Source: Datnioides undecimradiatus (lineage: Eukaryota > Chordata > Actinopteri > Lobotiformes > Datnioididae). From it: 64,000 nucleotides of DNA. Each line of letters begins with the position of its first letter. Positions within the stretch are counted from its first letter, which is position 1. The stretch lies in the NCBI GenBank assembly GCA_008933995.1, contig WARS01000046.1:10616526-10680525 (forward strand). Direction: 5' to 3'. Position numbers and translations under genes: made by a program. Shown piece by piece: positions 38,267 to 50,939 of this stretch. Below the pieces are notes generated by a model, which saw only the letters and a program-made list of their open reading frames with translations, was not told where the DNA came from and did no database searches.

Positions 38267-39119
38267 TTCAAACTGTAATCTTCAGTGTGTTCCCATTTCT
38301 TCCTTACTTCTTATGGAGCTCTATAAAAAAGTGGTGAAACAGCGCCCCCTCAGTGGAGTATCACTGTCAATTAGCATGTGTGGCGAAAAATGGAATTGCA
38401 GTCGGTGAAACCGAGGAGAAGCCAGGTGAATTTATGTCCTGTGATTACAAACATTTAATTCGTATCAAGCAGTCAGACAATGCGGCCCTTTTCATTGTTT
38501 TCTGTGAATTGACAAGGCTCTTTTGACGACATTGTCACGTTAACTTGTGAGTAAATGAGTTGGACTTCACTCCACACAAACTGTAGTTTGCAGTCTCCAG
38601 CCTTAGCGAGCTACTTTACTGAAATAATACAACCGAGAGTTAGCTTGTTTACTTCCTGTGCTGACATTAGCTACAGTTGTTAGCCACTTTAAGTTTGCTA
38701 GCTAGCTATGATGCAGGGTCTGTGTTTGACCTCTGTCGACAACTCCACCAAAATAACATGGCAACAAGTGCAGAAGATATATGACATGGATATATTGACC
38801 AACTCACGTCCATGAATCAGAGGAGAGGGGACCTCAGCAACAAATGTGAGCCAAACAATGTTTGTTTTTGTGTGTGGGAAGCCACTTTAACATTTAATAA
38901 TAGCTACACTGGAAATGTTTTACAATTTACACAATTCACTTCTTCCTGATGAAAATAAACACTTTCCATATTTAAGTTATTCTTCATGGGGCAAATGACG
39001 TCACGTCCGCCACTCAATCAGTCAGTTTCATATATTCACAGCTGCATTCGTGATATCCAGTCTCGCACTCTTACAAGGCAAAAGTCTCTTTACGGATGTG
39101 GACAGTCCAAATGCTCAGT

Positions 39120-39545
39120 CATAATTTTAATTTCAGATCCAAAATGAAAAATCACTTCAGATATCCATCCAGTGTATTTTTGTATTTAAAAAAAACCTGA
39201 CTTGAAGGTTACATATGTACAGCTGCATTTTTACTGAGTCAGTTATGTACAATTGTCTAAATATTATGAACAGTTAAAATGATAGGTCACCAGTCAGAAT
39301 GTGTTTTTGGATATTCATTATTGCTTCATGAGTATCCAGAATGTCGGTTTTTCATATCTGAAATAGCATGAACTGTCTGGATAAAAATGAATTTGTGTGT
39401 TTCTGAAATTAAAAGCCCAGTCACATGAATGGCAAAAGTGACGTCAGCATCCCAGGAGATTGTGGATATCTGAAATGACAATTGCAGATAGAAAGAATGT
39501 TATCATGAATATCTGAAATGTTTCATTCTGACCAAGAAGGATTAA
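39120..39545. repeat. Degenerate repeat with recurring ATATCTGAAAT
   Basis: The 11-mer ATATCTGAAAT occurs exactly at 39354, 39466 and 39509, with related CAGATATCCATCC near 39158 and GTATCCAGAATG near 39332. The block resembles a percomorph repeat containing serial ATATCTGAAATG phrases, but I cannot set its ends. Confidence 0.4.
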
Positions 39546-40299
39546 ATTAAAGACAACTGCACTACATAGCCAGTGTAGAAATTAAATGTTAAAACAGCCA
39601 TTAGGATTTAGTTTTGACCAGTACAAGTGAAATAGCATTTCAAGTTAAAGACGTTTTTACTGCTGGACTGATTGGCTCACTGTGTGGTGGACATTACTTA
39701 TGGTGTTTGTCATCATCAGTTTCCTGCATTTGCAGAATGAGAGAAATGTACTCGCCATTGTCATGACATGCTTATTTGATGAGTCTCAAATACCATCTTT
39801 GATACCGGCTCTGTCTTTCTATCCATGGGATCCCAGAATAAAACTAATTACCTCGTTGTGTGTCTCCATGTTCAGCGTCATGAGAATGTGGACACACTGT
39901 ATGGTCCATATTTCTCTAGCATGACCTTGAGCAGTGTCCTGGAGTAACACACATAGTACACACACATAACAGTCAGCAATTGCAGAAGTCTGGTGGTTGC
40001 TTGTTGAATGTTATTACCCATGTTCTGTTTGTGTTGTATAATAAGTAATAATAGTGTCAGCCTTGTCCACCATCTCTTTGTATGCTAAGCATACGAGTGT
40101 GTGAACATGGCACAGACCTACACCCACCCCCACCCACAACGTCCAACACGGACTCCCACCTAACCGGAAAGGCATTACACGTTACATTAACATAAGCCTC
40201 GTTCAAATGCGTTACATTTACTCACATTTACAGGACTTTTATTTTATCTTATTCAATCTGTTAATGTTGCACATTTACTAGAACATATTTTGTACAACC

Positions 40300-40515
40300 C
40301 AGCACAGTCTGTACACCCCCCACCCACTTTAAGCTGTTTGTATATTCTTATATTCTGTTCTTTTTCCTATTTTATTGTAAATATTTACAGTCTTTAAATT
40401 CTTTATTTATCTTGACCTGCAGTACTTGTTTTATTTTTCTCTCTTTTGTTAGTCTGCACCAAATGCCAAGACAAACATATGTGGCAACAAAGCTGATTCT
40501 GATCCTGTTTGATGT
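40300..40515 (+). repeat. Likely LINE 3-prime tail
   Basis: A T- and A-rich stretch ends in CTGCACCAAATGCCAAGACA, then GTGGCAACAAAGCTGATTCT and GATCCTG. This is a diverged version of the ...GGCAATAAAGCTGATTCTGATTCTG ending common on fish non-LTR elements. No reverse-transcriptase sequence was recognised upstream, so it is a 5-prime-truncated copy. Confidence 0.45.
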
Positions 40516-40519
40516 GAAC

Positions 40520-43190
40520 AGATATGACAGTAAAATCAATGAATGAATACTGTCACTTTGTAGTAATCAATACCAATCAGTAGATGTATCAGGGTATACA
40601 TTTTGTCGTACTGTGTGTACAGACATGTATAAGTGCATCTCCAGTTTCTTTTTAATTCACTTTGAATATTATTTGGTTATTTAGTGGTTTTCTAATTGAA
40701 TATGATGTAAGTTGTTGTAAGACTCCACAATGGAGAGGTGTTGCAAATCCAACTTTGTTAACTTTGTTGTTAAAATGATGGAGTGGCCTACTTTATACCT
40801 TGTTTTTTTTTTTTTAGATGACCTGTCTGACCTTGCTGTCTCACAAACTTCCTTAAAACACATCACTGGTAAAATGAGCACTCACAGTAGGTTCACGGTT
40901 AACTGCCGCCCCTAGAACACCACCTGGTCCCTTCTCTGGCCCGTCTAGTTTAAAGGGGCCTGGACTTCCTTGTCTTAAGTTACACTATTTTAAGTTTTAA
41001 ATGACAATACATGCAGCTTAGTGTTGTGAATCACTTTATGTTACAGGCTAAGGTGGTTAAATATGGATAAAATATATAGTATAACAATATGTTATACTGT
41101 ATTATCATAGTGATATTTATTACCATAATATGGTAAAATGTTGGGAAATTTTGGATGGGAAGCTAAATATAACCAAGTGGGATCAATGCAACAAAAATCC
41201 CAAACTACCCTGCCATGAATAGAATGAAAAGCATATGCAGTGGTTATATGGTTATATTGCTCGATCCACACCTGAATTTCCTGTGTGGAACCAAAAAGGT
41301 TTATAAGTGAGACAGTTTTTATACTTCTGTTATTTTACGTTATGTCTGTGGACAGGTTAATGGCATCATCATCAGACAGCCTGAATCCCTACAAACAGCA
41401 CGGCCATATGCGAGTCCATAGGGTTGCTCAGTACAGCACGCACTGCTGCTGATCTCATAATGTAGCGGTTCATGTTCCCTTGACTAAAAGTCTGGAGTTA
41501 ACGAGTCATGAAGATTTGCACTTCGCAGTCATTAAGCGCGATGTTTTTGTCTGTCGTGAACATCTGATTGTTTTAAAAAATACAGTTTGCAACTCTCGCC
41601 TTTGTGACATTCATTCACATTTCTAACCTAAAAAATGAGCACGTCTGAACAGTGACACAGCATGCATTTACTCATGTGACATGAGTTCAGCAACAAAAAA
41701 GCTTTTCAGATCATTGAATTTGATCGGTGTCTCGTCTTGTTTTATTTTGTATAGCAAAAATGTCAGTGTTCCTTTGAAAAACAGCAAAATACATACAATA
41801 TACAATACAATACCTTTCTCTGTCCCCTGGCTGTCTCTGTCTGACTCTTGAAAAATAAACAAAATCAACAGATAAGATGGTTGCTGTATGCAGTTTGTCT
41901 GTTGGCTGTGCAGTTGGTTTCTGGTCAGAGGTGCCTGCCATAAACGCCCAAAGTCATGTCACAACATATACAACCTATGGCTGTTTAATTCCTTCTGAAG
42001 CAGCTTCCTCGAATTGTCTACTTCCAGTATAACAGAAGCTAATCCTTCCACGCTTGTCAAGTCCCCACATTGTAATGCTGTGTCTTTCGCTTGGAAGGCT
42101 GCCGCATTAATTCAGTCTCACCTTACTCTGTGAATGGGAAGGCATTAAAAGTCTCCCAAGTCCCTCATCCTTTTGTACCACTCTCCAATACCTAAAGTAT
42201 GAATAGAAATGTTATTTCAGTAATTTACACGAGAATCACATGCAAAAAGAAGCTCCATAAAATACCCTGTCCTGAAGAGATCCTGAAGAACAAGATGATT
42301 ACATATTCTCATGCGTGCACTGGCTGTTCTTACCAACTGATTAGATAGTTTAGGCAACAGCAGACTCATTTTATGAGGCACAAAAGGGTCATTTACATTT
42401 TGTTATTGCATCCAAGGGTCATAAATGTCTCTTGGGCATGGCTTAGCATTTACTGACTTGTTTTTTTCCAAGCTTATGGTCAAAATAAGTGAAGTTTGTA
42501 TGCTTCCACATGCACATAAACCTTTTTAGTCTGTCTTTAAATGGAGATGGAGACATTTTCAAGATTAGCTGACAACTCGCATTTCCTCATCTTGTTGCTT
42601 CTATCACAAAATGTTTATGGAAAGTATGAATGCTGAGCCGTAACCAGAGTCAATCCCTAATTTTAGCTAAAGGCATTTTTAAACTCCACGGGGGAAGACG
42701 CTTCGCATTAATGGACTCTAATTGCCAAAATGTTTCCGTGTTGCTCCCTCCATCTTTCATAAATATTGTAATTCATTTCCAGTGGATCTCTCTTTATTGA
42801 ATTGATGTGCACAGAGCAAGTAAAGGCATGGCTAAAGCAGATCAACAACTGAGTATTTTTTTGTCAACATAACAGTCTGATTACAGAGTGATGATCATGC
42901 CAGACACAGTCCCAATCTGGTCAGATGTACTCAAGGCTGAGCACTAAAGAGGAGGCAGGCTGTAATTTTTGGTCAGGCTAATGGGCTATTTCTCACCTCT
43001 GCAGAGCATAACTCTGCCATCTGCTGCAGGGAGTCTCTCTCAGCGCCTCGCCCCTCTCTCTGGAACAGGGAATGGACAAATGGCAACCAGAGAGCCGCAC
43101 TCAGCAGCTGAGTACAGGACAGGGCGCACATGGACTCTCTGTTTTTCTCAATCGCCTCATCCCGCCTCCCTGCAGCCCTTCCCCTCATCC
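40520..43190. other. Gene-free stretch with an ATTA-rich part
   Basis: A T run lies at 40803-40815. The part 42650-42800 is unique-looking and carries several ATTA/TAAT homeodomain-type cores. No gene was seen. Confidence 0.45.
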
Positions 43191-43194
43191 TGCT

Positions 43195-43385
43195 TTTGTC
43201 AATTTTATTTATACCGCCCAATATCACAAATCGCATATCTGCCTCAAGGGGCTTTACAATCAGCACAGCATATGGTGCTCTGTATCTGTCTGACTCCACC
43301 CAAAATCCTTTTAACATGGGGGAAAAATGGTAGAAACCACTAAAGGAACAACTGTGAAGAGATCCCTCTTTCAGGACGGGCAGAC
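43195..43385 (+). repeat. Percomorph repeat (CCCAATATCACAAAT family)
   Basis: Clear word order: TTTTATTTATACCGCCCAA, ATATCACAAATCGCATATCT, GCCTCAAGGGGCTTTACAAT, AGCACAGCATATGGTGCTCT, CCTTTTAACATGGGGGAAAA, GTAGAAACCACTAAAGGAAC, then GAGATCCCTCTTTCAGGACG. This is one of the most abundant repeats of percomorph genomes and one of the best indicators of the host group in this window. Confidence 0.8.
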
Positions 43386-44474
43386 ATGAAATGTTTTGTC
43401 TCTGTTGGTTGCTCTAACTTCTCTTAGTATGTCCTTGAAAATGCACGCGCGTATTGATGTTTCTTGCAAACTTACAAGCTTGAGATTCCATGAAATGAAA
43501 GGATTCAGCAAACCACGTATAGACTGCAACCTTTTTCTGACAAAGTAGCACCAATGTTGCAGTCAGAGCAACTTGCAGTCAGTTTTTCTTTTGACAGTAA
43601 GTGGGTGTTGTTGGGTCTTTCTCACTTAGTCACATTGGCGCACTCGACTACGAAACCAGGGCAAACAGAACTTCGCGACACGTTCCTCACTTCTCCTTCC
43701 AGTCATTTCCTCCAACTCGTTGTAGACATCTGAACACTAGCCCTCTGCTAAAATAAGCCGAGGCAGATCAGGCGTCTGCTTTGTGCCTCGGCCCACTCTG
43801 TTAAGTGTTCTGCAGTGAGCACAGATAAGCAAACCTGTGAAAGATGCTATCAGACCTTCAGGTTAAAGAAACTGACAACTCCATCACCCCTAGTCAGATC
43901 AGTAGGGAACTGGAGAGCAATGCATATAGAGCATTTTGAGATGAATCCTTATGATTCTCTGTATGGCCATTACGCCTCTCTCTGCGATGCTTTGCACAAG
44001 ATATAACCGCATAGGAGGGCACAGGCTGTATGCAGGCTTTGAATAAATCAATGGGAGGGGAGGCATTTACAGAAAACAGTCTGACATGATGCCCTAATGT
44101 GCGGCAATTTGTCTTGGTTCCTGTATATGTTACAGTCACACACTTACTCAGTAATGTTGTACAGAATATGTACAATTACAGATCATCTGAAGGAATGCAG
44201 GTTAAAAAGTTACAAACCTTGTACCGTTCTGGCCTGGATTAGATGAAGTAGGACACAGCTTTTAGTGCCTCTCTGACCTAAGGACAGTGGCAAGGTGAAA
44301 TGTAGAAGGTTATGCAACTGTAGGCCAGTCCAGGAGAGGAAAATTACAACAATTTAGCAGAGTGACAAGCCAGACCTGGAGGCACAGCGCCATATCACTC
44401 ATGTTCCCTCATGTATGACAGCCAGGGCACACTGCCCTCTCTTCCGCCTTAGGAATACAATACTGACTGCACAT

Positions 44475-44503
44475 TGTGTGTGTATGTCTGTGTGTGTGTG
44501 TGT
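44475..44503. repeat. (TG)n microsatellite, interrupted
   Basis: TG units interrupted by TATGTC. Confidence 0.9.
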
Positions 44504-46227
44504 ATCTTATGTTAGCCTGTGTGTCTGCACCCATATGTCTAAGTACATACTGCATGCCCACAGACCGTGTTTATATGCATACGTATGTGTGAAGGCGCAA
44601 TGCTGTTAAAGCAAGCCTTGGCTCCGCAGAACAAGAGGATTCATTCATGTTTTCTCTGATGAGCAACACAGTCAGACGATTAGGCTTTGTTTTTGTAATA
44701 TGGTGGCGTTCTGCCTCCAGCCTGCAAGCTGAGGCTGAACACAGAGGCATCTGTATCCACATCCTCTGAGTAGTCCGACCGTGTACTTGGTATTCCTGAT
44801 AGGACAGAGCTGGCTAACTGAGCTTTCCTGGCAGTCTGGCAGATCTGCAGAACGCAGCTCTGTGGTGGCACATTAGAATAGCAGTACAAAAAAAAACAAA
44901 AAACAACAGCAGCTATGCATAGACTCTGAGTCAACTGAATGGGCTGCGTGTTCATGACAGGAGGAGAATAATTGGTCCAATTTATGCTCTGTGGATTTAT
45001 GGCAAGCTGTCGCACATTTGGTACAGGCCTTAATGTTTTTTCTTTTTTCATCTTCGATTCGTCAGTGATGTGTCAGAGTTGAAATAAATGGGAGCGCATA
45101 AACATGTGTGATGTGGTGAATGTTGGTACCGTTGCCGAAAGAAAAATCTGTGTTTGTGTGCAAGCAAACAAATTAAAATAATCACAATATTTTTTTTTTT
45201 TATTTTGCCATTAAACTCGGCAAAACAGCCCAAATGGAAAGAAGGAAATGTGATCCTGGCAGCAGAAATCTGAAAATGTCATCAGCGTCGTGGCGCATGC
45301 ACTCGTACTCATTTCAGTTTATCCCGGAGCCAAGTCCAACTTAACTGTGCTGTGATCCTGCCTCTTGCATATGGATTGCATCTTAGTCCTTTCTGTCCTG
45401 CAAAGTTTTAGAAGTGTTAGCCTGAGAGATCAATGAAATGTACCCCAGTGGAAGTGAGAGTGAAACACAAATCCATGCACTCAGAACTGTCAGACATGAA
45501 GAATATATTCCTCCCGCAGATTTGTTATGGTGATCTGTATCAACGCATCCATCAGTTCAGTTCTAGGCTGCCGAATCAAAATACTGAAGTAAAGAATATT
45601 TATGTCGCCGTGAACGTGTACAGTAATGGTAAAATACTCCAGGGCTGCTTAAACCCATGAAGCTTCTTTTGAATATAGGAATATTTTTAAGAAATCTTGA
45701 TTTCTGTGTATTTTTCGAATGAGTTATCCACAGAACTTATAGAATTAATAAAGTAGCGGCTGAAACTTTGAACTGGGGAAAACTTAAAGGTTAAAAAAAG
45801 TTCTTCAGGCGTATTAAATGCTGCTGTTGGTTGAAAACTGCATTTGAACTTTAGTGTTTTGTTCATATTTGAGATGGAGAGTAGCAGAACAGCACAACAG
45901 ATCCACATTGTTCACTGTGATAAATCACCAGGTTTCGGCAGTTTATTATTTATTTTTTGATAAAGTATTGCTTTCCCGTGAGTGAAAGTGCACCAAACAC
46001 TGCAGCATGTCCATACAAAATGAAGCTTATTTTGGTAATTTTCCTGATGATAGAATAGATACAAACTTTCAGAATTAATTTTTTCCCCCCAGACGTCCAT
46101 TTTTAACCTTAATGTCTACTTTAAATATGCCCAATCTTCTAAATGCCCAATCGGCTAAATTCAGTCCCCAGTTGCTGCATTGCTGCCTGTAATTTTATTG
46201 CTTTTCATTTGCTGTGAGAGGCTTCAG

Positions 46228-46300
46228 CTCTGCTGCAGTGTCCTTGAGCAAGACACTTGAATTTGAGCTCCAGAGACACTGTGGAGATCAATGAATCGAC
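46228..46300 (+). repeat. Fragment of a teleost repeat (CCTTGAGCAAGACACT family)
   Basis: GTGTCCTTGAGCAAGACACT followed by TGAATTTGAGCTCC is the diagnostic phrase of a repeat common in fish. An antisense fragment of the same family lies near 63335-63420. Only a short piece survives. Confidence 0.45.
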
Positions 46301-46665
46301 ACTCTGCATTCACTTTCTGTTGCAAAGCACATCGTCCTATATGTCTACCAAAATAATAATGATCTTTTTTATTTTGCAAAATCTGTTCAAATACTGAAAA
46401 AGTGGCACGCTATGCAAAATGATTGGTTTAAAGTAAATACAGTATATTTTTTATACTCTCTCCATGAGTGCTCATTGATGGGGATATGCTTCAGTTTCAC
46501 CTGACAAACACCTAACCATCCTATAACAGCTGCAATCATGAAGCAGTGCAGTGGGAGACAGCCTGCGAGCTATTGATGGCTGCTGAAGTGGAAATATGGA
46601 ACTTTCCCTCTGTTCTCTGCAGCGCGGCACAGGATAAATTGTAGGATTCATACTGAGATTCTCAC

Positions 46666-46883
46666 CTTCGCCCACATCACCGGGGCCTGCTGCTGCTTCC
46701 TTTACAGAAGCTCCTCGCATCGATTGCTCTGATATCCCTCTGCACCCGGCGCTCGGTTGAAAACGAGTGTTTTTTTCCATGGAAGATTAATAAGGGGCAC
46801 AGCGGAGGGTCGCTGGAAACGGCAGATGAAAAGAAACACGGTTCAGAGAGAAGGTCGTCTGTAGACCCTGCACACCTTTAAAA
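46666..46883 (-). promoter_or_regulatory. Candidate minus-strand promoter and first exon in CpG-rich block
   Basis: By hand I count about 17 CpG between 46621 and 46920, far above the surrounding density. On the minus strand there is a TATA-like TTTTAAAG (46883-46876), then about 95 bases to an ATG at 46780-46778. The frame then opens as MEKNTRFQPSAGC and runs 38 codons to GDVGE, where it meets a donor-type GAAG|GTGAGA (GT at 46665-46664). This layout fits a 5-prime exon with a phase-1 end. The peptide is not recognised and the ATG context is only moderate (G at +4). A CpG-rich enhancer or an unexpressed relic are alternatives. Confidence 0.25.
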
Positions 46884-46929
46884 GAGCATGTGATCGCTGC
46901 ATCACATGGGCAAACGGCAAACTCGATGT

Positions 46930-49900
46930 GTGCAAATACATTAATACGCTTTTTTGGTCTTTCTCTTCAAAGGCACACAAACACATTTGATTGTTGTTGT
47001 TTCTCTGCAAGGTTTTTCTCTGCTCTCAGCATGAAGCATGTTCTCATTCCCCAGGTAACTCTGGGAAGACAAGATTAATCCCGGACACACCACTCGGAGT
47101 TCTTTCCATAGCCCCAACACACCTCCCATTCCTCATGTCTGTCGGTGACCTTTCCTTCGCTGACTGCACAACGGTTATTTCAGTAATAACTAGGCATCAT
47201 TCAAGGCTGCGCTCTCCACAAACAACACTGCCAGCACTCAAGACTGTTTTCAAATTGTTGGTGTGGATTCAGCAGTCCGTTGTTTTTAGGCGTGCAGGTT
47301 TTTTTTTTGTTTGTTTTTTGCTGAAGTACAAGAATGCGGAGATTTAAAGGCTGCGAGGTTGTTAGAGGGAAGTAGCAGATGGATAAGAACTGTCTGTTGA
47401 GTGGCTGCAGGAAATTAAAACTGTCTTTATTACCTCTCATTCTTATCCTCTACCACCCACCCTCCATTCACACACAGGCACACAACATTGCACTATTACC
47501 AATACAATACAGCCATGCGTCGCAGCCTCCAAAGCTCAGAGAGAGAGGGAGAGAGAAGGCGGAAATGTCAGGATTATATGAAAGCGAGAGCCGTAATGAG
47601 ATGATAATGGCTTCTCCCATGCTGACGAGTTGACAGAAGGATGAACAGGCTTCTGGGATGTTGCTGTCAATAACCTGCTGAAGCAGATAAAATGACATTA
47701 CAGTCAATTAGCTCTCCAGTTTGCATGGATGCATCCTGTAGCACCGCATTTGATAACGCAATACTTGAACCCCCCACAGATCATGATGACACTTGCTGTT
47801 TTGCTGCCATAAGCACGGCCAAACATGTTTTACATTTTGTTAACAAATGATGCTAGTGTGTTACGTAATAGCACATTTTAAACATTAAGGTAAAGCCAGT
47901 TTAAAAATGATGTTCGGATAATGTGTAAGGTGAAGACTTAATGCTGCTGTCTCTGCGATTCTTCCTGATCTAGAGCATATTTTAACAATATCAAACCAAA
48001 TGAGCATCAGACTGGAAATAACTGAGTACATTGACAGTGCATTGTGAAACATTTGATTATAACACCTCAGTGAATGTGCAATGCCTTGTTCCTCCACTTG
48101 TGTTGAAGTGTTTACATAAAAACTTGTAGGGACTCGTTTTTGTTTTCTTTAACGGACTTTACTGATGCCTCCTCCTTCACAGTGCATATCACACACGCTG
48201 TACTTGTTCCAACAGAAATTAATCCATAGGCACTTTTGAGTGGAAAAAAGGAGCAGAGCAGTAAAAAAAAAAAAAAAAAAAGTCACATATTTTTTGACCC
48301 CAAGTGTAGAGTCTGTTTCATCTTCGTAAACTCACCTCCACTCCTCTCCACTCCCCTTTCCTTTTCAGCGCGCCTCTCGCTCCCTCCATGCGCTCAAATC
48401 ACCATCTGGGAAAGCCTGATAAGCTCAGAGGCAGACACCAGCATTTGGGCGTTGAGTTGAGGAGCTGCCTTGAGACAGCCAGTGGGTTAACCCGACCAAC
48501 GCACAACCTCCCGAGCATGGAGGTTAGGAAGCGGCACACGGTTCATTCTCTGCCTGTTTGTTTCTGGCCGCCTTGTTTATGTGTTTCTCTGTCTGTATAC
48601 TTTTGTCCCACTCTTTCATTCCCACTCCATCTCCACTCAGGGAAACTGTATGACTGCACCCTATTCAAAGTGAAGTGAAGAGATTTAGGTTGGACATATT
48701 TGTTAAAGGGACTTAGAGTATGTGTCATCCTGCAGGTGTGAGAGATTATCCTCCTTCTGACAGCTTATGTCGTCCCCAATCTAAGGAATTTTCTCCACTG
48801 AAGGCCATAATTAAACAAAGCTCATGTTTATTCATTTGATCCTTAAACCCAGACATAATTAACACTGGAGCTCAGTTGTCACAAGCTGGAGTACATGTGT
48901 CCAAACTATTAGTCACAACCCTCTTTGTTGAAATCCTGCATGGAATGGATTTTGGTGTAGTTCGCTGAAGGTCTCCGAAAAGCTCCGTGTCTGACACGCA
49001 TAAATACTCTTGCAAATGATACTTTGCAAGACCCCAGTGTGCTTTCACCAGCCCTTGCGTGCATTTAATTTGGTTGCAATTTCCTTCACGAGGGCCCGGA
49101 TTATGCTCCCCCCTAAAGTTTGGCTGGGATTTCTCTGTGGTGCTGTCCGTGGTCCTGACTAGCAAAATACTCCCATTAACAAGCCATTAACCCCAATACA
49201 CTCTGCTTTCCTCTCCATTGTTTTTGTCCTTTCTGCTTTCTCTGCCTCTCCCACACATACGCATATGTGTACACACAAAGAGCGCATTCCCACTAAGTCG
49301 TTTTAGTTTTTATTCACATAGTTATAGCTACATATAATCCGAAAGGTACCATCTCAATGTTGCAGCTGGGAGGGAGGTCAGGGAGGCGATCCCCGTGGTT
49401 GACCGTGTCCGTGTTTCACCTTAAGAGGATTCGGCCTCTTTTTCCATTCCTCTCACCTCGTGCTGCTCTTTGACCTCGCACTGGGCTGCACTTGCACTAC
49501 GGTTTCTCTGATGAATACTCCGAATGACAAAGAGCATTTCTGTGTTAACTGCCCTCATAAATTTTCCACATAAGACAAAAACATCGGATGAATAATTTAC
49601 TGATGGAATGAATGAATAAGGGAATTGCCAGAAATAAAGTTACAAATTATCATGAAAAGTTGAATTCATATGCAGTAACACACAACATTGCTCAATTAAC
49701 TACTTACTTATTCTTAATGGCTAATGTTAACTAATGCTCGCAAATTTGACATATTTTACATAGATAATGCTGTATAATGGGCATTACAGAGTCAATTTAC
49801 TGACTCCATCACTTTGCTCCACTTGTGCTTCTCTAACTTTTTCCATCTCAGCAAAAGTTGGTTTCACTTAAGAATTAACAATTAAAAGCAACTCTGGCCT

Positions 49901-50220
49901 GTAACTAAACCTAATTTTCATAGTGCTTTATTTTTATTTAGTAATTGTTTGATCAACAATACCTTCAAATGTCTTGTTTTGTCTAAAAGGTCAACGTTAG
50001 CCCACTCTGCACACCAGCCAAGACTCCACTGCGATACCTCTAAACAGTCAGGACTGCTCTTCAACACAGCTGCTAACAAACAGCTTTATTTAAACAAGGT
50101 CAACAGGTCTGGCTCCGCTTTGTGGCTTCTTAATGCAGTGCTAACATTAAAGAAATCCCTGTATCCCCACCAGTGACTAGATGCCATTGCTATCACTCTG
50201 ACAGTTGATACCAGCCGTGA
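46930..50220. other. Gene-free stretch, nothing definite
   Basis: A poly(A) run lies at 48263-48281. The part 49000-49190 is unique-looking. No gene or known repeat was seen. Confidence 0.45.
48263..48281. repeat. Poly(A) tract
   Basis: Nineteen A residues; possibly the tail of an old retrotransposed sequence, but no body is recognisable upstream. Confidence 0.9.
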
Positions 50221-50224
50221 TGTT

Positions 50225-50255
50225 TGTGTGTGTGTGTGTGTGTGTGCGCACGCGC
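50225..50255. repeat. (TG)n/CG alternating tract
   Basis: TG repeat passing into GCGCACGCGC: 31 bases of unbroken pyrimidine-purine alternation, a form that favours Z-DNA. Confidence 0.9.
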
Positions 50256-50550
50256 TCACGCACATGGGGACTGGTTTCAGAAGACTAGATATCACTTTAA
50301 ACTCTCTGATGACTTTTTTTTTGCTGCAGTCGGTTTTCTGCGTGGAACGATGGCGCTTGCTGCTCTTCCTCCATGTTTACGTATGCTAAACACATAATTC
50401 TTTTTTTTCTGACAGGAATCTGTAGGCAATGTAATTTTAATTCGTTAAGTTCTGTCAAAATTTCAGCATGCCATAATCAGTCTGTCATTGTCAGCTCAGC
50501 GTAGGAAAGACAGTGTGCACCAAAGTGACAGGAAGCATTTCTAACTACAT

Positions 50551-50628
50551 CTCTCTCTCGCTCACTCTCTCACGGACACACACACACTCTCTCATTCTCT
50601 CACTCGATCTCTCTCTCTCTTTCTCTCT
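50551..50628. repeat. (CT)n-rich low-complexity tract
   Basis: A CT repeat interrupted by a short CA run and single substitutions. Confidence 0.9.
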
Positions 50629-50686
50629 AAGACACCCCTGTATTGAGACAGACAGGCAGTCAAGCAGAGGATCAAACAGCATGGGA

Positions 50687-50935
50687 TACACTCACCAGCC
50701 ACTTCATTAGGTACACTTGTACAGTCTAATGCAATCCAGTACAACATCTTTGCAATGCATTCTGCAGTAGTGATTGGCACTATCAGAGAGGTATTCATTA
50801 TCTTTATTACTGAGGTCGTAGTTTGCGGTTGTGTTGAACTGGGCCGACTAATCTTAAGGTATTTCTAATATATTGTCGATCCAATTTACAGACGATGCCA
50901 GAATATTAGAAACATGAGGATTTAACCCGACCACC
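50687..50935 (+). mobile_element. Truncated MITE-like element (one terminal arm)
   Basis: It begins TACACTCACCAGCCACTTCA and TTAGGTACACTTGTACAGTC, followed by TAATGCAATCCAGTACAAC. This is the left terminus of a vertebrate/teleost non-autonomous DNA element whose intact copies end in the complementary arm. Later words (TTGTGTTGAACTGGGCCGAC) fit its interior. The matching right arm is not present nearby, so the copy is truncated at its right end. Mobilisation would need a transposase from elsewhere. Confidence 0.6.
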
Positions 50936-50939
50936 TGTA

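Larger units (their letters stand above)
43390..46615. other. Gene-free stretch, nothing definite
   Basis: It contains a 9-base perfect inverted repeat GCCGAGGCA/TGCCTCGGC (43757-43765, 43784-43792), a TG microsatellite (44475-44503) and a T run near 45190-45202. A fragment near 46228-46300 is listed separately. Confidence 0.45.
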
